DNA of 64,000 nt, from positions 14,835,677 to 14,899,676 of the forward strand of contig CM037843.1 of NCBI GenBank assembly GCA_021234535.1. The letters run 5' to 3'. The notes under the pieces are model-generated. The model was not told where the DNA came from. It searched no databases and worked only from the letters and a program-made list of their open reading frames with translations. This DNA comes from Stichopus chloronotus (Eukaryota > Echinodermata > Holothuroidea > Aspidochirotida > Stichopodidae). Made by a program: the position numbers and the translations under genes. Below are positions 12,801-25,600 of this stretch, piece by piece (within the stretch, counting starts at the first letter, position 1; each line of letters begins with the position of its first letter).

Positions 12801-15036
12801 CCCGGGAAAGAAAGTGACTACGTAACCAGTCTTTGTCATCAGAGGGCGGGGGGATCGAACAGTATAGGGCTTTAGAGGGGGCAAGCATCTTAGCAAAGGC
12901 CCGTCATTCTATGGCGCATAGTGTACCGGTACTGAAAAATAAGATATAATTGCCATTGAGATTGCAGAAAATGGTTCTTCCTTCTCTCTGGTCTAAGTTG
13001 TGAATTCAAGCTAAATGGCTTTACTTTTTAGTCATGGGTGGGGGATTAAGGATTGACGAAATTAGTAAATAAATATAGTAATGACACGATCTAAACTGAT
13101 TACTGTGTTTCAACCGGGCATACTTAGTCATCTATTTTTTTTTCTGGACTGTACGGTATGGCGCGCCATAAACGAGTGATGGGGTACAGTAAGGTCAGCA
13201 ATACGTCAAAGCTGACTATGTCATCGAAATCTTCTAGTTCGATATGTGCACGATTTACGGTTGTCAACCTGCGTTTGATTCGAATTAATATATACAGGAA
13301 TTGAATCTACAGCTCAGGTATATCACAAGAACCACTAGTCACCGTCGAAGTGTTTGGTTGGACGAAGTGACCAAGACTCCTTAACATTTCACTGTTGGCA
13401 TTCGAAAGTTGAATCAGATTCAAACAGGAGCTAACCAGACATTTGAGATCCAGTTGTGAGTAATACTTTATGAGAAAGCTGTAAGAAATGGGTACGATGT
13501 GACCCAAGCCAAAACTGACTTAACAGCATGTGTGTATCTTTTCGCAAAACTGGTATATACGGTACCTTAGTGTTAGCCCCGATAGGTACAGTATGTAAAG
13601 GTCTAACACCAATACTTAATATTAATAACCGTCTTGTCTGCAAAACCTTAGGGATGCACCTGGTGAAGAAATGAAATCCAGTCGGACTAGTCCAAAAAAG
13701 TTCGGTTCCGGTCGGATTTTTTCAAATGTTGGTATGACATGTCAGCACATAGATCTTGCAAAGAATTAAAAATAAAAGAGAATATCAACAACAACAGTGC
13801 AGAATACAATGTACAGGTAACAATGATTTGAACGAATTGATTTTAGAATTCATCATACAACTATGAGCTTATTTTTCCATACAGTGTGTGTGTTCATTTC
13901 CTTTTCAGTCTGTAATGCAAGGTTTTTTTTACAGTATCACAAATCATATTATCTCACAATCACATAATCAATGCATAGGCTACTTCAACAATTGTGATCC
14001 ATCCCAGAATTAATTACCATATTACTTGTTTTTACATGTACACTATGCAATCTCTTTCTAAATCCATGTTAAACAGACAGGCTTCAGTTGAAAGCTTAGT
14101 GTTGTGATCACTGTTACAGTAGCACTAAGCTTCAGAATTAAGGAGGGAAAAGCCCTCAAAAAGTAATTTAGGAGGGATTTTCGTTTTCAAAGGAGGTATT
14201 TTGAGAGACCTTGGCTAAGACTGAAACACCATATATCCTACTTCAAACTAATCACAAACAACATTTCAGTCTACAGTTGCTTAACTGTCAAGTGTCAGCA
14301 GCACTAACATTAGTCCTTCTTTTACCACTGAGATCGCTTATGTTAACGTTACATGGAGCACTTTTACTAACACTACTAGGCATAGACCCAGTGTCTCTCG
14401 TATCTAGTGGATGTCTGTGATGATCCATTTCCATCTGCCTCTTCACTGCCTGTCTTTCCTTTAAAAAATGATTACAGCTACAAATCCTTGGGTGTGGTAA
14501 CCATAGCAAAGTTCAACCATGACATACAGCAGTGAGTATGTTACCCCTTACTTGCCTAGCCTAGCTTACAGTATGTATCATGCAGTTAGCGATTGCATCG
14601 TGTTGTGTTAATTGAAAGAAACACATATCCAGTATGTGCTATGCATTTGCATGGCAGCTAGCGAGCTTGTCTTTGTAGCCAATCCAATCACAGCGTACGC
14701 TTCAAGGGAGCAGTTCTTTTCGCTCACTTCGCAAGAATTTTCCTTTGCACTATGAACAAGGGAGAAAGACCCATTTTTTGACATCAACCTGAAAACATTA
14801 GGAAGGAAAAACATAGAAATTGTAACTTTGCGAGCTTTTAGAAGTCAGGTGCGGGAATCGCACCCCGTGAGTGAACTCTGGTTGTGATGGGTGACTAGGA
14901 TTAAATTTTGTAATAAATAATGCACTTTTTGAAGTTATTGATTGTTCAAGTACTGCTCTCACAAGTGTATGCTTGCAAGTAGCATTTGACACAATTTGTC
15001 GTTGTGCCTTTGACCCCTTTTTTCTTTTCCTCATAG
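9830..15036. other. Gene-free spacer before TBCC
   Basis: No exon of a recognised family. Small open frames (for example 11745-12122) lack protein-like composition or splice context. Holds poly-C tracts near 10787 and 11389, a poly-G tract near 12491, and fragments of dispersed repeats near 11440-11600 and 12530-12610. The last ~200 bases before 15037 may include a 5' UTR intron of TBCC. Confidence 0.5.
11440..11600 (+). repeat. Dispersed repeat, copy A
   Basis: Shares with 48640-48800 an ordered set of landmarks: AAATGAAAAGGA, ATAATCTCAGC or ATCATCTCAGC, ATCTGATATGT, TTACCATTTTTCAT and GATT. Both copies are in the same orientation. No coding content seen. Probably two old copies of one mobile-element family. 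Confidence 0.6.
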
Positions 15037-15047
15037 ACCCAGCCAAC

Positions 15048-16070
15048 ATGGAAGTCGATAATGCAGAGATGAATGAGCGGAAGGAGAAGATGACAGACAA
15101 GCTCCAAAAACGCCACGAAGGACGGATGGCTGAAATTGAGAAGAAACGAGAGGAACAAGATGTGGATGAATCTAAGAAAACATCCATAAACTTTTTCTAT
15201 AAAACCTTCAAAGAGGAGGAATCTTCCATAGAGAAGGGTCTCCAAGACTTGGGCAGACCTGAGACAAAACTGACAAAGATGGAACTGACTGATGGTTTTG
15301 ATGCATTGATCATGAGGGCAAAGAAGCTTCAGAAGTTTATTGCGGATTACACAGCAGTCCTCCCCAGTTACGACATTCTTCACTCACAGAAGTCTGCTAG
15401 TGACTTGGTGTCTACAATTCAGAGTAAACGTGAAGAAATGCTACCCAAGAAGAAGTTCGCCTTCAAGTCTCGAAAGAAGGAGTCATCAAATCCTGCAAAG
15501 AAGGACCCCAAAGTGGCAGATGTTGTGATGAAAGGAGATTCAGACAGAAAAGGGGAAAGTGCATTCATCCAAGACTCTCAAGGGTTTTCTGACAAATGTT
15601 CACAGACTCTCAAAATGGCCGGTAACGACATCAAGCTGCAGGATGTCAGCCTGTCAAATCTCACATCGTGCAAGGTGATCCTGGAGGGCTACCCCAGCGC
15701 AGTCCATGTCAACAACCTGAGAGACTGTAAGGTGTTTTGTGGGCCCGTCCCTGGCTCAATATTCGTGGACAATTGTGACAACTGCGTGTTTGTGATCGCC
15801 TGCCAGCAGCTGCGAGTCCATCACACCAAGGATACCCACTTTTACCTCCATGTCACAAGCAGGGCCATCATAGAGGACACTACGGCGGTGCTCTTTGCCC
15901 CTTACAACTGGGACTACACCACAAGGGCAGAAGATTACAAAGAAAGTGGACTAGATGAAAACAGGAACAACTGGGATGATGTAGACGATTTCAATTGGCT
16001 GGCGAGCGACAAGCATTCTCCCAACTGGGGTATTTTGCCAGATTCACAAAGGGTACAACATTGGGATTAA
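15048..16070 (+). CDS. TBCC: Tubulin-binding cofactor C (tubulin-folding cofactor C)
   Basis: 340 residues, uninterrupted. TBCC joins the cofactor D/E-tubulin supercomplex and acts as a GTPase activator that releases folded alpha/beta-tubulin dimers in the cytosol. Residues 1-130 are a charged, helical N-terminal domain, followed by a lysine-rich linker (134-170). Residues about 185-335 are the beta-helical C-CAP/TBCC domain, with KMAGNDIKLQDVSL, IFVDNCDNCVF, ACQQLRVH (251-258) and TSRAIIED (270-277). Arg256 in the QQLR motif lines up with the catalytic arginine finger known in TBCC and RP2. I chose the ATG at 15048, not the in-frame one at 14973, because a pyrimidine tract and CATAG acceptor end at 15036 and the protein-like composition begins here. 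The human TBCC coding sequence is, as I recall, also intronless. An ATTAAA at about 16419 is a possible poly(A) signal. Confidence 0.97.
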   Translation: MEVDNAEMNERKEKMTDKLQKRHEGRMAEIEKKREEQDVDESKKTSINFFYKTFKEEESSIEKGLQDLGRPETKLTKMELTDGFDALIMRAKKLQKFIADYTAVLPSYDILHSQKSASDLVSTIQSKREEMLPKKKFAFKSRKKESSNPAKKDPKVADVVMKGDSDRKGESAFIQDSQGFSDKCSQTLKMAGNDIKLQDVSLSNLTSCKVILEGYPSAVHVNNLRDCKVFCGPVPGSIFVDNCDNCVFVIACQQLRVHHTKDTHFYLHVTSRAIIEDTTAVLFAPYNWDYTTRAEDYKESGLDENRNNWDDVDDFNWLASDKHSPNWGILPDSQRVQHWD

Positions 16071-18176
16071 TCACATTAGTACATTAGTTTTGTCTTCTTC
16101 TGTTAAAGCAGGATGTGCTCTTCAGTCAATAGTTCATCCAGTATCGCATCGCAGTGTGTGACAGGAGCAGTTCAAATTGCTACACAAATGACACAATGTG
16201 CAGCAATGTTTTGTATGCATGACCCTTGCATTTTCATCACTAGTTTCCCAAAGACCTCAAAAATCCCATAAACTGCTACACAAAAATTTAAACACTTAAT
16301 TGTTGGTGCTGTTTTTCCTGCATTTTCAAAATGAACCAAACGACTGACTACACATACTTCTTCCAGTTGTAGAAAGCTGTGAAACTTACCATACCGTAGT
16401 CCATGGACCCAAAACAAGATTAAAAATTGCCAAATTTCCAAAAGATTTCAATATTACCAGAACCAATCCTGTGGTAACCATACTATACGGATATACCATG
16501 CAAATGACCATAACCTAATAGTTTAGCTGAAAAACTAACTTCATGAGTCTTCTTTGTGCTGTAATTGCATTCTAATTTGTGAAAGAAATGTAGCATGGAT
16601 GCTGTTTTCCAGATTAATATCAACTGAAAGAGAAGTATGTAAGATTAATGATAGAAGTTCTTTTTCCCCCATCAAACAGCACTTCCTGCTTTAAGTTAAC
16701 TCGTTATGTTCCCTTGCTGACAATAATTACAGCAGGGGCACACCTTTGGAAATAGCATAAAATGAATTCAACAGAGTGTTAAGAATTATTAATTTATTTG
16801 AAATACAGTGAAATGGCCAAATGTTGACTACTTGCTTAATAGTAAATTAGTAGAGTGACTAAATTGTTTTTATTTAAGATTTTAAAAAGGTTTTTTAGAT
16901 TTGTTATACAGCTAATCATTGAAGTATCAAGGTGAACAGGGAGAGGGATAGGAGGACATCTTGTATGAAGTGATTTTCCCAAAAATTCAGAACAGGATCG
17001 TAATTCCAGAATAGGATCATTCATAGCACTCATCTCTCAACCACTGTATTTTCTTGTTTAGGATACTGACTGTTTTGTGTTAGTTACTTTTGTGCCTTCA
17101 GCTTTAAATACAAGATGTATGAACTATGAAATATTGGCAGATTAACACATCCGTGTAACTCGTATTCTAGTGATAAAAGAAGATTGTGAATGTTTATCTA
17201 CAGGATTATTATATATGTCATGTTATTGTTCTGTGATCTATTCCGTGTTGTTTGATGTAGGATTGTAAGTCAACTTATAGGTTCCAGTGTTAGTGCATGT
17301 TTTGTTCGCTGTTAATCACAATGGATTGTGAAGCTCCTATTGCTGTCATGATAGCATGAAGAGAGTCACATGTGAGGAGATCAACCAATCGCAGGCCGCT
17401 TCTACTAGTGTGGATTCGCCGTTCTCATCAGTACATAAATACAGCAGGGGCAGACCCTGGTGCACGTCCCCCTTCTTTTCTTTGATGACCAACAATTTCT
17501 TTTGTTAAAACCAGCAAATATGGAAAATATGCTTGCCAGATGTTGGGAAACTGCATCTAGGCTCACCTTGAATTCAACTTTTTTTGTTGGAGAACTCCTA
17601 ATGCCCCCCCCCCCCCAGACTGGTAAGCGTTACAGTGCTTACCAATCAAAACGTTTCCAGATCAAAACGTTTTTTGTGTGCGATATTAACATGGGGACTG
17701 TTTGACCTTAAAACGGGGGCGTTTTGGTCTTGGGACGTTTTGAGTGGACAGACGTATGCTTATGCATGGTGTACTGTACCTGGGACTGTGCTGAATGGAA
17801 TATTACAGAAAAGCTTTATTCTTGATGTACCTAACTGATTTGTGGTGACGGTCTATTAATATCTCATGTGACGTCATATCCTCTTGATAACCGTCCGCGA
17901 ACGTCACTAGTCTTGTCGCTCGTAAGTAGAAAAGAAACATCGTTACATGGCGTGTATGTATTACATACCGCTGTGATATGTATCGTAATAGTATGTTATC
18001 AACTGTGCACGAGTAACCGTAAACTTAGTAACGAGAATTTTCAAGAAGAGACCGCGACGTTACGTGGATGTTAGTGAGACGACCAACCTCATTTTAATAA
18101 CAGTATTACAATGAGTGTGATCAAACAATGTATGACAAAAGCAAAATGAAGAAAAATAATATTTTTGAAAATATTT
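16071..18176. other. TBCC 3' side and spacer
   Basis: Probably carries the TBCC 3' UTR at the left. No further exon recognised. A poly-C tract sits near 17603. Short open frames around 17460-18074 look like chance. Confidence 0.5.
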
Positions 18177-18182
18177 TTTATT
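18177..18182 (-). terminator. Candidate poly(A) signal for the minus-strand exon 18583-18308
   Basis: TTTATT on the plus strand, AATAAA on the minus strand, about 125 bases after the TAA stop of that exon. The spacing suits a short 3' UTR and supports that exon being terminal. Confidence 0.45.
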
Positions 18183-18307
18183 CCAGCTGCTTTTGTTAAT
18201 GTTCAGACTTCTCAAGAATCCTATGTGCAATTAAATGAATGAACCCGACTATAGGCCTAGTTCATGACTTAATATATAGTTTCTGTCCTTTCTTCCATTG
18301 CGAGTCG

Positions 18308-18583
18308 TTACTGTGGTGTCGGCATCCCCGGTAAGGCGCTAGATTCGTTCAAACCGTCGTCACTTCGAAGCTTTCCGTGTGTCGTGAGTGATACGCTGGT
18401 CGCACCACTCTCGTGCTTCCTCTTCAATATGATCGCTTTTTCTGGGTCGTCCCCCGAGGAATCTTTGAAATCGATCTCCGTCGCTTCGGTTACGGTCTGT
18501 TTGGTAGTGTCTTCGGCGCCTATCGATTTATCCTGCCGAATGGACTTGACCCTAGTCCTGCTTCCACATAGATTATTTCCCAT
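18308..18583 (-). CDS. Candidate last exon of the OATP gene (cytoplasmic tail)
   Basis: 91 codons then TAA, starting MGNNLCGSRTRVKS and ending GMPTPQ. Composition is protein-like: hydrophilic, charged, rich in Ser/Thr, GC-rich third positions. A pyrimidine-rich acceptor (TTTTTGTCTCTGGTAG) lies immediately before the first codon, so the exon starts in phase 0. OATP exon 8 (34475-34261) ends in phase 0 just after its twelfth membrane segment with a strong ATG|GTAAGT donor, and needs exactly such a tail exon on this strand. I saw no better candidate in the 15.7 kb between. Joined, the transporter would be 773 residues. Alternative: an independent small protein starting at this ATG, since MGNNLC fits an N-myristoylation plus palmitoylation start. 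Confidence 0.5.
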   Translation of the reverse strand: MGNNLCGSRTRVKSIRQDKSIGAEDTTKQTVTEATEIDFKDSSGDDPEKAIILKRKHESGATSVSLTTHGKLRSDDGLNESSALPGMPTPQ

Positions 18584-18764
18584 CTACCAGAGACAAAAAG
18601 GAACATTCTATGATTAACTATTTTCATCCCATCATGCCCTGAATATCACCAGTTACTTTTCTTGCAATAGTAACGAAAACGATTCAAATGCAGCATTGAT
18701 GTAGTAACAATGGAATGAGTCTCAGCAACAGTTTACAACATGCTAACGACTTTGATGAAGACAG

Positions 18765-19237
18765 TATTCTAATGTATGTAACTTGACAGAAATATTGATA
18801 AATCTGCCCTTGTCACTCTCACACCTTTTGGTTGTGTTAAAATGAGTGATTATTTGGAAAGAGGTTTTGAATTTAACGTTCCCTTACATAGCACTAGGCC
18901 GTCCTATGATGAAACCTTGAGTTGATCACGGCAGACCTACCAAAATACTGTTTATTATCAAGTAAATGCACAATAATGTAGCAGAAAAAAAGGGAAAAAA
19001 GTATTGTTTCTTCTACCCAAATTTTGAATGAGAGTTTTACCAAAGACATTCTGGTCAATATTTTGGTACGATTTGAAACAGCAATATTGCTGAAACTTAA
19101 AACTTTGACTCTGAGTAAAATGTTTCCATGGAAATGAAAAATAACACGGCAAATACTTGTGTGTGATGTTGTTAGAAGTAAATATGATGTAGGTGGTGCT
19201 TACTTTGGAATTCCTTTGCGTCCACACGGCCTCACTG
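18765..19237 (-). repeat. Dispersed ~450 bp repeat, inverted copy
   Basis: The reverse complement of this stretch matches 23955-24420 through most of its length. Shared landmarks: CAGTGAGGCCGTGTG, AAAGGAATTCCAAAGTAAG, TTTCCATGGAAA, ATTTTGGTACGATTTGAAAC versus its counterpart, and CTTCTGTCAAGTTA or TTTCTGTCAAGTTA. The two copies lie in opposite orientation around exons 1-2 of the tetraspanin. No open frame of note, so a non-coding mobile-element family is likely. Confidence 0.75.
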
Positions 19238-22200
19238 AAGTTCAGAATGCATTGATCGACTCAAAGTACTGATCGACTCAAGGTATCTTGTACTTATATA
19301 CCGTATTTAACGTAAATACCCAATATTTCAATGGAATCTGCAGTTTCAACGATAGCTTTCCTATCGAAATACATTTATATTCTTTCCAAAGATATGAATG
19401 GAGAGGAGAACCCCTCCTACTTTCCACGTAAACAGAACTTTATATACCCCAAACACTAATATATATATGTATAACATATATTTAAATACGTTACAAATAA
19501 TGAAGCAGAGTAAAAAATACCTGCGAAAAGCGAATTGTGTTAACGATTCCAATGGTTTCGATGTGTTCTCATATATGATCGATTAAGTTAACGTTGTAAG
19601 CTTGAACGTGGTGAGGCGGAAACAGCAATTAGCTTTTAATTGTATTTTGGATGGTCGTATGTGTTCTTTAGCTCGATGATATCGTGTAGAGAGGCTTTTA
19701 CCGACTTGTCATCTACCGCCTTTATGTCGTCACTGTAACTGAAGTTACCGTACTGCACAGGCGCAAATTTGGCCATCCGTGAACGATGTATCACCGGGAT
19801 ATATATGTTATCCATTGCCAGAAAACAATAGACGCAAGTAACGCATGGACCACGCATGCATGGGTGAAACGCCGATATGATGTACGTCAGAGTTAAGCGC
19901 ACGCGCAAACTATGACAATCATGTAGTGCTTTGGTTAGAAGAGCGCGTTGCCTTTGCGCGAACCGATAGACCTCTTGCCTATGACGTCACAGTGACAAGT
20001 GAAGCGCTCTCCTTGAGACAGTTCGAGGAAACGCATGGAGATTCCAGGAATCCCGGCCCTGGGAGAATCCCTGGGATTTAACAGGAACGTTAATTGAGCC
20101 TCTAGCTTTGCGCATTCTTCAACAGAGTCACACTGTGTAGCATGGTAGCATCCAGAATGACGCACATAAGGATTTGATCGATGAGTATGAAGTTGGTAAA
20201 AATTCAAAACACTTATTTATATGGGCTTTTAGAACTAGCAGTAACTCAAAATGTAATGGTATAAAAAGTCTTGTCTGTGCCGTCCCTTCTCATTTTAAAA
20301 TCAAGAACAACGTGAACCCAAGATTTCTGCTGTTAGAAGTATTTTTATGCACCTGAATTGACACATTATAACTTTGGTGGAGTCATGAGCAAAGTCAAAA
20401 GGCAAAGCAGCATTAGCCATGAGGTGCATTTATCACGTAAACTTGTGTCTAGCAACTTGGTGATCAACATTTTGGAGACATCGTGGTATTTTAGGTGTAT
20501 TTTGGATTGTTTTATTGAAAAGTCATTTCAAAGTTGGATACGAATCCTAGCTTAAAGGCAAGAGTGGAAAAACCTCATCAAAGAATCAGAAGTGTGACAG
20601 ACTTCATAGACTTCAGCAACAGCGTGTTCAAGAAATTATGTCATTCTGTTTCCAATGGAATAGGTTAGGTTGTCTGAAGTAGTACAGTTTCAGCAATAGC
20701 TAGGAGTGCGTCGTTCTTGGGGATGTGTCACTCTAGGTGTACTAACTATATATGAATGGTCCTTGCGTGTTGTCATGTGACGTCAATGCAAGAAGGGGGG
20801 GGGGGGTCTATAACTCGTGTTGGCACTCGGCCGTGACCTGCATGGATGTACTTTCTCTTACGAGCCCAAAACTCCTTTTAGTAGAACCTTGCATTGACGC
20901 CACATAACACTAGGCTTCCTATGTAGGACTGAAAACTTTGCAATCATTTGCTCAGTAATTTAAATGTCATCAAGGACAGAGTCACAGAGGAGGTTAACCA
21001 CGAGGTAGGTAAAACAGTTATAAGTGTACTGCAAGTGCGTCCAGTTGAAGTTAAAAGTTTTACGCACGTCAGTTTACGTCATCTTTTCCTTTGTCTAACT
21101 AAAATAATGGCTCGAGCTGCTGTTTCCAGTCTGGTAACATTTAACTCTACCTATATTTCGGTAGGTCATCCAATCTACCATGATCAAAATTGTCATGGAA
21201 AGAGATTTCAAAGTGGGGTTCTTCACTATGCCTAACACAGACGGACAGACATGTCCAAACGCGGCACCTAGAGCCGCATGCGGCACCTAAAATTATTTTG
21301 GCGGCACCTGGAAGGACAGAGTAAGTGCCGCTTGCGACACCGTTTCTGAGTGCATACTGTGGCACACAATATTTTTTGTACATAGAAGCAATGTAGAGTG
21401 CAAATTCCCACTTTCCCTATTTCGGGCAAGTTACTTGTTTAATTCTAAGTAATGTACTGGTACAATGTTTGCCCTGTGAATGCAGTAGTACCAGAATGAC
21501 ACTTGTGGAAACAGTGGCAATATCTTGACCATTAATGTGGGCCTGGGTCACCAAATCAAGGACATATTTGCCACTACATGCACGTAGGTAAACTGCATGC
21601 TGCACTCCGTTGGTCCAAGACTGCAACTACGTTGTCCAAGACGGTACTTAAGCTAGATTGACCCCCAGAAGCGGCACCGAAATACTGAAATTCTGGACAA
21701 GTCTGGACGGAGGTTCTGCACGTGACGTCATAATTAGCAACTGTTGTTTCAACGCCATACTGGATGGAATGGAATCAGTTTCGTGTTACTAGTGCCAAGC
21801 CGTACTGTTTCAATAATACTGCGTGGTGGTTACGATACTTTCATATTTTTCATTGTATAAGCAGTCACAGAAGGCAAATTTTCCTTAACTACGTAGCCGC
21901 AGGCTGTATGAATCGGAGAGGCGAGACGCCCGGACTGACGTCACACCAATTTCCTGCGAATGGAGAAAAAGCAGACGCGTTGGTACTTAGCAGTACACCG
22001 CCGTACGAACGTACGTTACGGTGCGGCATGGAATACAACTGTGCATATATATATATATCCACGTTATTTTGTTTTCCGTCCAACAAGGCGTTTCCATGGG
22101 AAACGTGACGCTACTTTGAAACTCTTCTATTTACGTAATTTACGTCATACTTACACCAGTAACCGACTCGGGAGGTCGGTTACTTTTTTTGCTACTCGAG

Positions 22201-22670
22201 TAATGACGTTTTACTGACGTATACGGAGCTGAACGGTCATTTGCTTGACTCGCGTTACACCGTTACAGAAGTCGAACGCGCACCAACTATCATTTCACAC
22301 GCTGCATTCAAAACACATCAAAGTGAGTGACAATTTTACTACTGTGACGTCATCACTTAGCAGTAAAACATTCAACTTACCGAGGAAGCGCGTCTCAACT
22401 GTCACCGATGCGTGAAATTGTGCAAACATGTTGATTCCATTTGCGTCTATTTAAAAACAAGTGTGTAACACCTTCGACAGTTGAACTTAACGTTGAGCTG
22501 CGTCATTATCTGAAGAATTTTGGATTTTCTCTTTTGTCATTTTACCAACCCACGAGTGGTATATCCTACCTCTTTGTGTTAATATGGCTCTTGGAACATC
22601 AAGCAGTTATTCGCTTGTACAACTTATCACTGGAGGACACAGTTTTGGTGTTGTGCAGCTGCTGTAAAAG
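19238..22670. other. Spacer before the tetraspanin start
   Basis: No recognised exon. Contains the short hairpin element at 20775-20905, a poly-G tract near 20796 and a patch rich in GCGGCACC words at about 21260-21320 and 21670. The last few hundred bases should hold the tetraspanin promoter and 5' UTR; a TTGTGCAG acceptor-like site ends 14 bases before the ATG. Confidence 0.45.
20775..20905. mobile_element. 131 bp hairpin with 18 bp inverted ends
   Basis: ATGTGACGTCAATGCAAG at 20775-20792 pairs with CTTGCATTGACGCCACAT at 20888-20905 (17 of 18). The loop holds a poly-G tract. The size and structure suit a tiny non-autonomous transposon, but no target duplication was established. Confidence 0.45.
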
Positions 22671-25600
22671 ATGGCGTTTGGTGCTCTCCGCATGACTGAA
22701 ATGAAAAGGCGTTGCTTCAGCAAGGTCTTATTCATTACCGCATGGATGTCAACCTTTCTGGGATGCGTACTCCTGGTCGGTGGACTGTACATCAAGATCC
22801 ACATAGAAGGCAAAATGAACCTCATCGAAGGATACAACAGCAACGTCTTACTGATAGCTCTCCTGGTGGTCGGTGGCTTCCTTGTCTTAGTGGATTTGAT
22901 CGGAGGAAAGTTGATATACGATGTCGACGACGTCAGTCGACGGAAACGTCTCGTTCCGATATTGATGTTGCTCCTCATCTTTTTGTTGATTTTAAATCTG
23001 CTGCTTCTTTCGACGGGGATCATGTGCTTCGTGCATCAAATACATCTGAGGAATTCTTTCCACAACGGTATCTTGAGCGCGATGTCGAAGTATAGCGAGA
23101 ACGATACGGTAAAATCGGAACTGGATTTGCTTCAGATAGAGTTCACTTGCTGCGGTAACGATGGTTACGAAGATTGGTTCAATATCCAATGGATCAATAA
23201 CATGTACTTGAATTTAGATGACAAACGGGTCCGCAGGTGAGCCATGAAATTACTTCAATAGCCTATCTCTATGTATGGGTAAACTAAGTGAAATATAGAT
23301 TAGACCTAACAGTTTAATCGTTAACCTGACTGTTCCCTACTGGGCACATCCATATGCGATCGTGGAATACGCAAATTTTCGTCTGGAGAGTCCCTCCTAG
23401 AAGGTTTCTTTCATCAAACTTTGTCCCTCGTTACCATCTTTTTGACGTGAGAATGATTTGATCTAAAAATTTGTTCGCTGTGGTATATACGTTGACATAT
23501 ACGTGACATGAAGATCATTTTCACAAAATCCCCCCCCCCCCCTTTATCTGTTAATTGCGTATTTATTGGTTTTCCTTCTTTTTTTTTCGTTTACTCATCT
23601 ATTTATGTACAGCAAGATGAGCAGCGGGCATTATTTGAACGACGACGCGCCGTTCAGTTGCTGTGACCCTCGAGTTCACCGTCCCTGCGTCCATCATCAC
23701 GTACACGATAACACCATGCATTATAACTACGACCATCGAGATAGCGTCACACTTCATAAGGTAGGATGTAAGCAAAGCCTCATGGACTACTTCAGTAAAC
23801 GGCTTCAGGTTCTCGGTGGATTGGTCTTCGTCGCTTTCCTCTCCCAGGTACGTTTAACTGTTTTTCTTTTTTTTTCTCTTCTTTTTTCAGATGAAGAGTA
23901 TAGTATGTGTACCTTGAGTAGGTAAGTACTTTGAGTCGATCAAAGCGTTATAAACTCCAGTGAGGCCGTGTGAACGCAAAGGAATTCCAAAGTAAGCACA
24001 GCTTACATCATATTTACTTCAAGCAACATCAAAAACAAATGTTTGCAGTGTTATTGTTCATTTCCATGGAAAAATTTACTCACAGTAAAATTTTTAAGTT
24101 TCAGCAATGTTGCTGACTATCATGTTTCAAATCGTACCAAAATATAGACCAGAATGTCTTCGGTAAAAGAGAGACAATATTTTTTATAGTTTTTTTGACA
24201 TTATTATGCATTTTTATGATAGTAAGCAGTATCTTGATAGTTCCTATTCTGATGTGATCGACTCAAGGTTTCATCATAGACCTAGTGTTACCTACGGCCA
24301 CGTTAAATTCAAGACCCATTTCCAAGTAAATTACTCATTTTTAACACAAGCTAAAGGAATCGGAATGATAAGGGCAAATGTATGAATACTTCTGTCAAGT
24401 TAAATATGTTATAATAATCTTTTTCATATTTTTTGGATTAAAATGTTTGTTAGGTGAGTGACTCATGGTACCCCCCCCCCCCCCATCATGTTACATCTTG
24501 ATTGAGATTTTCTTGATTGAGCAGTCGCAAAATACAGGAGAGCATTATAGGTGTGGAGTAACTACGGTTCTACGTGAAGAATTCACTAGGCTATGTTGCC
24601 GAGTGAAAATTTAACATCACCCCATACACCCACGGCCCTTAATGAAGCTGAGGGGGCAGGAACGAAATCTCTAAACATTTTCGCCCCGTCCTTGAACTTG
24701 TTGCGTGAAAAATGCTGAAAAATTTAGTCGCAAGTTCCGGTGGGTTCGCCCCCTTCCATGTGTATGTTGTCCCACTTAGGGAATCTGACCTGGTTAAGGA
24801 CCTGTATAGGTCCTTCACCCGCAACTTTTTAACACTCTCGCAACAGACCTTTTTTTTTTCTTTGACCCAACGTTAACACTGCATTACCACAGAGATTTTG
24901 CATATATCACACTTCCAGCACGGATACTGTTCTTTATGTTTTTTTTTTAATTTATTCGTATAACCATGTGTTTATCTAAGAATTTAAGGACGAATTTATC
25001 GACCCAGTTCAAAACGTCGACAGACATTTTGTCGAATGTAAATCAAGAACAGTACTACAATTATCCAGCTGATAATCGCATGACAAACAGAATGCCCTGG
25101 ACTGTTCATATGTGAAAGATGTTTTGTTTTGTACCTTGCAGATTTTCTTTTTCTGTGGACTTCGTATCCTGCAAACATCGATGTCATTAGCCGATGCTTA
25201 CGGTGACCCAGAGGCCACCTCGATCGGTTACATATGGTAGAAACCCCTTCCATGCGGAGTATTCGGTGCCAGAAAAGCAAACCGTGGCTGTAGCCCATAG
25301 TCACTCTTATAAGCAGACATCAAAACAGACCATTTTCTTTTCTCTTAGATGTTCATCCTCTTGGGTCTCCGTATTCTACACACGTCTATGTCAGAAGCGG
25401 AGGAGTTGGGAGATCCAGAAGCCACCACCATCGGGTACTTATTCCGCACCGGCAATACATCCTCCCACAAAAAGTTCAAAGACGTAGAAGGGATCGTTGA
25501 CGCCGGCGACAGTGACTTTGACGACGATTCGACCTTCGACGATGAAGATTTCGGAGACGAGGTCGAGAATCAACATCAGCATCAGAGATCGGGTCCCGTT

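Noticed and set aside
14973..15047. In-frame N-terminal extension of TBCC
   Set aside because: Overlaps a pyrimidine tract and a CATAG acceptor, and TBCC proteins begin close to MEVDN-like text, so the ATG at 15048 is preferred.
22607..23023. 138-codon minus-strand open frame
   Set aside because: Lies antisense to tetraspanin exon 1, which has clear family homology.
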